This document shows positions 1-5,646 of a DNA stretch of 28,360 bases, in pieces. The notes below the pieces were generated by a model. The model had not been told where the DNA came from. It saw nothing but the letters and a program-made list of their open reading frames with translations, and ran no database searches. How positions within the stretch are numbered: the stretch's first letter is position 1; each line of letters starts with the position of its first letter. Where the stretch lies: positions 1 to 28,360 of IMG/VR virus record IMGVR_UViG_3300021093_005236. One strand, given 5' to 3'. Source of the stretch: a virus. The position numbers were made by a program, and so were the translations under genes.

Positions 1-150
1 TTCTAAATAGCCAGAAGCTAGGCATTTAGCTGAAACCTTTTTATCATCAATTAAAGTTACTGTACCTAAGTTGCTTACAGAAAAAAGTCCTGCCAGGGTT
101 CTACCAATTGAATTGAGACCGACGACCACAAACTCTAGAGTATCGCTCAT
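1..150 (-). CDS. ThiF/E1-like Rossmann-fold protein, N-terminal fragment (cut by window edge)
   Basis: Only the first 50 codons are in the window, starting with ATG at 150 and running off the left edge. The fragment has a beta strand (residues 6-10, hydrophobic), a glycine-rich turn GLNSIG (11-16), a helix, a second strand ending in LIDD (33-36) and then KKVSAKCLASGYL. This order of strand, GxxxxG turn, helix and strand ending in Asp-Asp, followed by a V-S-x-x-x-L stretch, is what the N-terminus of ThiF/MoeB/HesA (E1-like) adenylating enzymes looks like. ThiF family members adenylate the C-terminus of a ubiquitin-like or sulfur-carrier partner. The canonical GxGxxG is altered (Asn in place of the second Gly), and the catalytic Cys and zinc site lie outside the window. 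Another NAD- or FAD-binding Rossmann protein is possible. The Shine-Dalgarno site is weak. Confidence 0.5.
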   Translation of the reverse strand, partial: MSDTLEFVVVGLNSIGRTLAGLFSVSNLGTVTLIDDKKVSAKCLASGYLE

Positions 151-213
151 GATTAAATATCTTTTTATCAATTTTTTAAAAATGTATTAATGCTTATTAG
201 TGTTTAAGCCGTT

Positions 214-408
214 TTAACGACAGATATTATTTAATTCTTCATCTTTAAATTCTAATAGTTGTTGAGTTGTAATTTTTAAATATTGATTAGAATTTAAAAG
301 TGAGACTACTTTAATATGATTATTCAGCTGCTGATCCACTGAGTCAACATTATTGTTTATTTGTTTTATTGTCTTTATTTTTACAGTTATATTACGCAAG
401 ATCGTCAT
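214..408 (-). CDS. small hypothetical protein (64 aa)
   Basis: I do not recognise this protein. The start is well supported: AAGGAG lies a few bases before the ATG at 408. The product is Asn/Gln/Lys/Ile-rich and looks helical, with no transmembrane segment and no cysteine cluster except one near the C-terminus. It sits between the NTP-pyrophosphatase-like gene and the ThiF-like gene on the same strand, with short gaps on each side, so it is probably part of the same transcript. The base composition is more AT-rich than in the replication genes. Confidence 0.6.
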   Translation of the reverse strand: MTILRNITVKIKTIKQINNNVDSVDQQLNNHIKVVSLLNSNQYLKITTQQLLEFKDEELNNICR

Positions 409-431
409 ACTCCTTAAGCCAAAGGTCTCGT

Positions 432-890
432 TTAATCATTTTTTATTATTTTTTTGCTTTGAATATAAGCATATAAAATAATAACATAGTTAATTACATC
501 AAGAATAGTATCTCTAAGAGCCTCGTCTTTAACTTTAAAAGACCCCGTAGTGATGAACGTGGATAGCCGGGACATCTTGTCGGTAAGCCGGACCATGATA
601 CCAGCCTCTGTTGCACAAACCCCCATAGATTCGCATCTGGTAAAGTTTAGGAAGGGGTGGGTGGAGTCTTTCCCGCCACTGTAATCGTGGTTTTTACGTT
701 CCGACAAAGATCTAGCCTCTTCGGTTAGCTCCCTGTGGAGGTTTAAAAGCCACTGCCTATCAATTGTTTCGTTTTTATTTACTTCAGAGTTGTGGAAATC
801 GCTTTCCTTGAGCATGTTCTTTAAAGGGGATCCAGCCATTCTGCCATTTCCTTTACCAAGATCTAAGATTTTATTTTGCGACGGATTCAT
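432..890 (-). CDS. all-alpha NTP-pyrophosphatase-like protein (DUF1599 / nucleotide-modification-associated domain type)
   Basis: The C-terminal 110 residues contain ERKNHDYSGGKD, then a hydrophobic-acidic helix with RLTDKMSRLS and a final helix DTILDVINYVIILYAY. This arrangement is typical of the DUF1599/MazG-like all-alpha NTP-pyrophosphatase group common in phages, whose members hydrolyse or sanitise nucleoside triphosphates or accompany base-modification genes. The open frame continues up to a TTG at 950. I chose ATG 890, which has AGGA just upstream and overlaps the preceding gene by 20 nt. ATG 839, with AAAGGAA about nine bases upstream and no overlap, is about equally good. The N-terminal 40 residues are low-complexity and probably disordered. 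The domain call rests on motif pattern only. Confidence 0.6.
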   Translation of the reverse strand: MNPSQNKILDLGKGNGRMAGSPLKNMLKESDFHNSEVNKNETIDRQWLLNLHRELTEEARSLSERKNHDYSGGKDSTHPFLNFTRCESMGVCATEAGIMVRLTDKMSRLSTFITTGSFKVKDEALRDTILDVINYVIILYAYIQSKKIIKND

Positions 891-1350
891 TTGATCCTGA
901 GATTTCGAGGACATAGGTTTCAAGTTTTGTGTCATAGATATAATATCCAAATTGAGGAAACTCTTTGATTAATCCTTTGATTGACTTATTGGCCAGTCTA
1001 GCAGCATCTTCTAAGATGTCAAAGTCTTTTACTAGCGTTCCGCTATTTTTTATCCCTTCTACACCAACCACCAGCAAAAATCTTTTTTGCCTTGCAGGTT
1101 TTATATACTTTATTTCTGTAAAAGTTGGAGAAAATTTGTAGGGTTTTGATTTTTGCTTTTGTTCTTTTTCCTGTTGCTTTTTAGCCCAGGTCTTCAAAAA
1201 CGATACTGGCTTAGGCTCATACATTGCCTTTTTATGTACAGTTTCTTCCACTATGACTCTTTTAACTTCTTTTTCAGTGTCTACATATGGCTCTTTTCCA
1301 TCCATCATTATTGAGTCTGAGTCCGGTATGTATATGATGTATTTTGTCAC
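871..1350 (-). CDS. hypothetical protein (159 aa)
   Basis: I do not recognise this protein. It starts with GTG at 1350, and the G of that codon is also the last base of the TAG stop of the preceding gene (a TAGTG junction), which points to translational coupling. The N-terminal 80 residues are charged, with a Lys/Gln/Glu-rich stretch around 57-70 that is likely helical or disordered. The C-terminal 60 residues have a strand (FLLVVGVEG), a helix with an acidic and Ala-rich face (EDAARLANKSIKGL), then FPQFGYYIYD. The strand, helix, F/YP, aromatic strand pattern resembles the small gene just upstream (1350-1565), so the two may carry the same small domain. No catalytic motif is visible. Confidence 0.6.
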   Translation of the reverse strand: MTKYIIYIPDSDSIMMDGKEPYVDTEKEVKRVIVEETVHKKAMYEPKPVSFLKTWAKKQQEKEQKQKSKPYKFSPTFTEIKYIKPARQKRFLLVVGVEGIKNSGTLVKDFDILEDAARLANKSIKGLIKEFPQFGYYIYDTKLETYVLEISGSNESVAK

Positions 1351-1565
1351 TACAAAAAGTCTCTTAATGGTGCGACAAATATTTTATCTGTAGTTAAATT
1401 AGGGTACACCTTATTTAATAAAATAACGGCATCTGATTTTCTTTCATATGCCAATTCCATGTTTTCAAATATAAACTCAGGATGTCGAAGGTAATCTACT
1501 AGAAAGCCATTTTGCTCATAGGCTAGAACCCATTTGTTTTGATATTTTAGCGGGTTCTGTGCCAT
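1350..1565 (-). CDS. small hypothetical protein (71 aa)
   Basis: Function unknown. The predicted fold is strand (KWVLAYE), loop, helix (ELAYERKSDAVILLNKVYP), strand (IFVAPL), a compact alpha/beta domain like the C-terminal part of the gene downstream. The frame opens at ATG 1586, which has no good Shine-Dalgarno site. ATG 1565 has AGGG about nine bases upstream and was preferred. Either start overlaps the end of the upstream gene (1516-2019), by 50 or 71 nt, because the first strand of the domain is encoded inside the overlap. Its TAG stop shares one base with the GTG start of the next gene. Confidence 0.5.
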   Translation of the reverse strand: MAQNPLKYQNKWVLAYEQNGFLVDYLRHPEFIFENMELAYERKSDAVILLNKVYPNLTTDKIFVAPLRDFL

Positions 1566-2019
1566 TAAATTCAACCCTGTCAACATTCTTTAGGATTGTT
1601 TTACACTTTTCCTTTATATGCTCAAATCTAACTTTGTCGACCAGTATATTAGAGCTTTCTTGTTTACCAGAAACTTGAAGTTTACATATATCATACAATA
1701 AATCCACTATTTCACGAAAGTAGATTTTAGGGTCATTATTCAAAATTTCATTTTTAAATGCAGAAGAACTTGCTTGTATGTCTAAGATTGATATGCCAGT
1801 AATAGATGGTGCGTCTAGCCAGCCACATATCTCATCATACAGGCAATTTTCTAACGTGTGTTTAGCTGGGCTTTTGCTTATTGCTAACGGCCCCTGACAT
1901 CTAGGAGCATATTCCTTAAGTATGTAGTGATTAAATATAGAGGCATCCGTTATCGCTATCTGTATGGTGAATTTTAGGGTATCTTTTAACGGCATTCTTT
2001 CAGGCTTATCATTAATCAT
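1516..2019 (-). CDS. hypothetical protein (167 aa)
   Basis: I do not recognise this protein. ATG 2019 is preceded by AAGGATAAAGAA, a good Shine-Dalgarno site, and overlaps the TGA stop of the upstream gene in an ATGA junction. The protein is mixed alpha/beta with no transmembrane segment. It has several cysteines (near residues 42, 59, 65 and 112) that are too widely spaced to be an obvious zinc site, and the C-terminal third is a Lys/Glu-rich likely helix (VRFEHIKEKCKTILKNV). It belongs to the run of unknown genes downstream of uvsX. Phages often encode takeover or accessory proteins in such positions, but nothing in the sequence proves that here. Confidence 0.65.
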   Translation of the reverse strand: MINDKPERMPLKDTLKFTIQIAITDASIFNHYILKEYAPRCQGPLAISKSPAKHTLENCLYDEICGWLDAPSITGISILDIQASSSAFKNEILNNDPKIYFREIVDLLYDICKLQVSGKQESSNILVDKVRFEHIKEKCKTILKNVDRVEFNGTEPAKISKQMGSSL

Positions 2020-2387
2020 TTCTTTATCCTTCTTTTACATGGAGCCCTTACCCATTCATCCAATCCTTTTACTTTTAATTTAAATCCAATAACTTCAAGT
2101 GGAAGTGTATCTATAGCCACCTCTATATGTTGTACCTTATCGGCATTGTGTTTAAGTACATTAGCAGCAACTTTATTGACTAGCCACAGATACCTGCCAT
2201 ATCTATCTCCATAGCTCCAGATGTAATCCCTGTTGTCGTGGGCCTCGGCTACGGTATCAAAAGGTCCGAGCAAATGTTTTTCTGCCCTCTTATCCAAATC
2301 TAGAAGCCACATTCCTTGGTAAATTTTTGGTAATTCTTCTTTTAGTTTACTTACAACTTCATACTCTAAAAGTGTTTTATATTTCAT
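2016..2387 (-). CDS. hypothetical protein (123 aa)
   Basis: Function unknown. The start at ATG 2387 is well supported by GCAGGAAATAA directly upstream, and it overlaps the upstream stop by 4 nt (ATGA). The middle contains an aromatic-rich segment WLLDLDKRAEKHLLGPFDTV, then DNRDYIWSYGDRYGRYLWLVNK, which looks like two strands around a helix. The C-terminus is strongly basic (CKRRIKK), as in nucleic-acid-binding tails, though this alone is weak evidence. It is translationally coupled on both sides, so it is co-expressed with the uvsX transcript. Confidence 0.65.
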   Translation of the reverse strand: MKYKTLLEYEVVSKLKEELPKIYQGMWLLDLDKRAEKHLLGPFDTVAEAHDNRDYIWSYGDRYGRYLWLVNKVAANVLKHNADKVQHIEVAIDTLPLEVIGFKLKVKGLDEWVRAPCKRRIKK

Positions 2388-2905
2388 TTATTTCCTGCAA
2401 TCATCTTCAGAAACCCTTCTAAAGTGTCTATAGCAACCCCTCCATCTCCTGAAGACGAAGATCGTACTAATCTAAAATAGCCATCAGGCATGCGAGTAGA
2501 TATTCCGGTATGTATAACCATATCCTGACCTATTACTGAATTATAAAATATCATGGCAGCGATTTGCCCCTTTTGACATACAGCAACCTTTTTGGCAAAT
2601 TCTTTCCAAAGCGGATGCCGGTCTAATTTTGTTGGAGACTTTAGCAAATCATTTATACTCCAGTCCTGTAGCCTGTGAGTAGTTATCCAGAACTGTCCAA
2701 ACAGATCCTGGAGCTCGGCTAGAGGCTCACTGCTCGCCTCTAGCCGCTCCCTCCAAACGTCAAATTCAGGACTGCTTTGATCAAAAAGCTTCGCTATCAG
2801 CTTTTTGCAAATTTTGTTTTCATATGCGCTTTGACGATTTATCTCTTGTTTTTCATAAAAATTTGAAAGGCTATCAAAAAACTCTGATTCTTGACGTTCT
2901 TTCAT
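2384..2905 (-). CDS. hypothetical protein (173 aa)
   Basis: I do not recognise this protein. It begins at ATG 2905, overlapping the TGA stop of uvsX by 4 nt, with TTGGAG just upstream. The first 100 residues look helical and charged. The last 60 include a hydrophobic stretch (GQIAAMIFYNSVIG), a Ser/Gly loop (SSSSGDGG) and a final helix (TLEGFLKMIAG). No metal-binding or nucleotide-binding motif is seen. Because it is the first gene after uvsX in a chain of ATGA overlaps, a recombination or replication accessory role is possible but unproven. Confidence 0.65.
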   Translation of the reverse strand: MKERQESEFFDSLSNFYEKQEINRQSAYENKICKKLIAKLFDQSSPEFDVWRERLEASSEPLAELQDLFGQFWITTHRLQDWSINDLLKSPTKLDRHPLWKEFAKKVAVCQKGQIAAMIFYNSVIGQDMVIHTGISTRMPDGYFRLVRSSSSGDGGVAIDTLEGFLKMIAGNK

Positions 2906-4152
2906 TCTCCAACCTCTTGCTTTTGTTCAATTGGCTGATTGCTTATGGAGTATGACGTCTTCTCATATACATATTTATTTTCTAACTTTAACCCTGGCCA
3001 AACCTTCATTCTATTTATTCCCAGGGCATCTGAGAGTCTTTCTCGCAATTCGACATTATTACGTATGGCCTCGCCCATCTCTGAGTCACTCACGGCGACC
3101 AATCCCAGTTCTTTGCAGCTGTACTTATTGCTATTGACCGTTACGTTGACTATATCCTTTAAGCGGCCTTTAACCCCTGTTGGACTGTCGTCAGTAAGCA
3201 GCATTGCCGTGGCTGCATCCCAGTCAAACCAGCATTCGCTGATTTGCCCTCCTTCGTCGCCCTTCCAGCGATAAGGAATTTCGATGTTACGTTTGCTAGC
3301 ACCCATAGAATTCTTGTTTACCGTGATCTTCAAAATCTTTTCTGTAAAGCCACGAGTAGCCTTGAACACTGGAGTTCCCTTTACGACAGAAAACCACAAA
3401 TCAAGCACTGCATGGTAGTCTTGTCCAGTGCCGCCAGGCTTTCTCTTAGCACCTTGAATGGGACTATTGGGGTCATCTGAAAGGTGGTTGATGTACACCA
3501 ATGCGTATGGCTTCATGTATAAATGCTTGTTAACGTGTCTAAAGAATTCGTTATGCGACTTGCACTTAATCATGCCGCCGGTATTGCGAGGATTGATACC
3601 ACCTTCTTTTTCAATTCTGGCATCCGTCTCCTTGGTATCTACGCCGCCAAGGGAGTCGATAATAAACATGACCGGTCTATCATGCATAGCTGGATCTTCT
3701 GATGCAAACCTAAGCGATCCAAGAATTTGCTCTTGCCATTGCTCGGTGGAGAAGGCAGGATATTCCAAGGTCTTTTTAGTGTTTACAGCTCCAACAACAG
3801 CTTTGTACAAAGTGGCAGATTTCTTGTTTTCAGTGTCCACATAAACGCAAAGTCCTCCGAAATCCATCCATAGCTTTGCCAAGGTCATAGCAAATGCCGA
3901 CTTACAGGATTCTTTCATTCCTGCAACTCCAATAATTCTACTCATTTGATAGCAGGTATTATCTGCCAGCCACCTGTAGGACAAATAATCACAGGGAAGC
4001 CCCCATATTCTGTCCGCCAGATCGGATGCGAGACAAACCTGATTGCCAGAGGCCCTCATGGCGTGAGCCATGAGGGCGCTGATTCCAGCATCAAGTTCTG
4101 AATTGTTATTAATGATTTCGTCTTTCTTTTTCTTTGACATTGTTGTATTCAC
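2902..4152 (-). CDS. uvsX: UvsX/RecA-type recombinase
   Basis: A RecA-family strand-exchange ATPase that would coat ssDNA and drive recombination-dependent replication. Visible features are a P-loop GMKESCKS (residues 78-85), a strand with the catalytic-type acidic residue (VYVDTEN, Glu about 108), Walker B VMFIIDSLGG (Asp about 166), and a flexible DNA-binding loop rich in Gly, Pro and Lys (about 222-245). The penultimate P-loop glycine is replaced by Cys. T4 UvsX also lacks this Gly (Phe there), so the change favours a UvsX-like protein over bacterial RecA. The length of 416 residues is close to UvsX. The GTG at 4152 forms a 4-nt overlap with the upstream stop; ATG 4140 is the alternative. 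It lies directly after the candidate ssDNA-binding protein gene, as expected for partners. Confidence 0.85.
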   Translation of the reverse strand: MNTTMSKKKKDEIINNNSELDAGISALMAHAMRASGNQVCLASDLADRIWGLPCDYLSYRWLADNTCYQMSRIIGVAGMKESCKSAFAMTLAKLWMDFGGLCVYVDTENKKSATLYKAVVGAVNTKKTLEYPAFSTEQWQEQILGSLRFASEDPAMHDRPVMFIIDSLGGVDTKETDARIEKEGGINPRNTGGMIKCKSHNEFFRHVNKHLYMKPYALVYINHLSDDPNSPIQGAKRKPGGTGQDYHAVLDLWFSVVKGTPVFKATRGFTEKILKITVNKNSMGASKRNIEIPYRWKGDEGGQISECWFDWDAATAMLLTDDSPTGVKGRLKDIVNVTVNSNKYSCKELGLVAVSDSEMGEAIRNNVELRERLSDALGINRMKVWPGLKLENKYVYEKTSYSISNQPIEQKQEVGE

Positions 4153-5597
4153 TTATTAACGTTGTTTTGTAATTTGGACATTAACGCTTTCATCTGTGAT
4201 GATAAATCTGGACCTCCAGCCGACAGATTAACTGGCGCCGCCACCGGGGGAACTGTAGGAGCCGAATTAGCAACAGGCGCCACCGGAATAGGCGGTGCCT
4301 TTGGCTTTGTCACAGATGATACAGATTCAGGGGTAGTGTATGGCGGCTTAGTTGTAAACATAGGAGCTCGTGCGACAGGGGGCTGTACAGCAGGCTGTAC
4401 AACCGGAGTTGAAATTACCGTAACAGGAGTAGGTGCTGGTGTAGGAACGGAAAAGCCTCCCATTGCCACACTGTTGCTACCGTCTTGGATAATGCCAGCT
4501 TCGATAAAAGCCCACTCATCTCCAGGGAACAGCTCAAGCAGCCATTGAATTTGCAGCTTCTCGTTGTTCTCCAAGATATAATCACTGAACGGACGAACCT
4601 TCTTCAGAACCTCGTCAGGCAGCACATATTGCTCCCCAAAGCGATCCGAAAGATTCTGGACGGCACAGGTATAGGTGGCTATACCTGCAGGACCAGATGG
4701 ATAGGAGGAGAATGTCACTAGTTTTTGCTTTACGGCAAAATCTGAGTGACGGAATCCTGCCTCCCAGTTTGTCTGGGCCGTCTCACTCTGAGAAACATCG
4801 CCAAAATGATCAATGATGTACTCTGGATCCATGTTAATTCCATCAGCACGCTCAAACCAAACATCATAAAAACCTTCTTTGGTTCTTGCATCTTCACGAG
4901 ACTTAATTGCAGAAATTTGATTAATCATCAGAATCTTGTGACGCGGCCAGCAGGGCTGTCCTTCTTCGTCGACCGTGTAATTGATGCCAGCGTTATTGAC
5001 CATAAATCCTTGCAGAAACATGGTGCGAACACCCTTGCTCAGCGGAGAATTAAGGTCATTGCCATCAACCGGAACCAACTCGTGGGCCCTCTTGTATTTG
5101 GCGGTGCTGGTATCAACGTTGATCGTAGGCTCAGAACGACGCAGAGCTTTATTGTACTTGTGGCCACCTCCGGTGCGCCAGAGGAACTCACGTAATTTGT
5201 ACATCGGACTCATGTAGCCCTTGCCCCAGTCACGCTCGGTTTGAACAGTCATCCCGTCCGGTCCTTCCATCATATTGATGGCAAGAATGTCCTTACGTTT
5301 TTTGTAGTCCGGATCATTGCCAACTTTGCGATAGACCATGACCCAGTCAATGCCGTATTGGCCCAGAGTAGGTACCACACCTCTGGTAGAATCCTGTCGA
5401 AATCCACCGCTAGTCATGGCGGCGCTTGCTCCATAGCTTGCATGGGGAGGCACCAGAATAAACTCGCATGGAGCTTTGCTCGAGATGTAGCCCATGGAGG
5501 GCGCATCATCATTAAATATTTTTTGGTAGTCTGAACTGCGGGATACTACGTTGTTTTTGCTGTCTTCGTAAATTGCTTTGTTAAAATTAAATGCCAT
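4149..5597 (-). CDS. candidate single-stranded DNA-binding protein with proline-rich tail
   Basis: The start is clear: AAAGGAAAT lies before ATG 5597. Residues 1-370 form a folded, aromatic-rich globular region with many Trp, Tyr and Phe. Residues about 380-455 are a Pro/Val/Ala/Thr-rich disordered linker. The last 25 residues form a probable short helix (SSQMKALMSKLQNN). It lies between polymerase and uvsX, where a phage would often place its ssDNA-binding protein, and a disordered linker followed by a conserved tail is typical of such proteins. However, the tail is not acidic as in T4 gp32 or bacterial SSB, and I see no gp32 zinc motif. The call is therefore based mainly on context; another abundant replication protein is possible. 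Confidence 0.5.
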   Translation of the reverse strand: MAFNFNKAIYEDSKNNVVSRSSDYQKIFNDDAPSMGYISSKAPCEFILVPPHASYGASAAMTSGGFRQDSTRGVVPTLGQYGIDWVMVYRKVGNDPDYKKRKDILAINMMEGPDGMTVQTERDWGKGYMSPMYKLREFLWRTGGGHKYNKALRRSEPTINVDTSTAKYKRAHELVPVDGNDLNSPLSKGVRTMFLQGFMVNNAGINYTVDEEGQPCWPRHKILMINQISAIKSREDARTKEGFYDVWFERADGINMDPEYIIDHFGDVSQSETAQTNWEAGFRHSDFAVKQKLVTFSSYPSGPAGIATYTCAVQNLSDRFGEQYVLPDEVLKKVRPFSDYILENNEKLQIQWLLELFPGDEWAFIEAGIIQDGSNSVAMGGFSVPTPAPTPVTVISTPVVQPAVQPPVARAPMFTTKPPYTTPESVSSVTKPKAPPIPVAPVANSAPTVPPVAAPVNLSAGGPDLSSQMKALMSKLQNNVNK

Positions 5598-5646
5598 AAT
5601 AATTGTATTTCCTTTTGCGTTTGTTAGAGTTGTGTGTTGTTGTTTA

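Noticed and set aside
4162-4548. Plus-strand Gly/Thr/Ala-rich open frame opposite the candidate ssDNA-binding protein
   Set aside because: It mirrors the proline-rich tail on the other strand (CCN codons read as GGN) and has no Shine-Dalgarno site.
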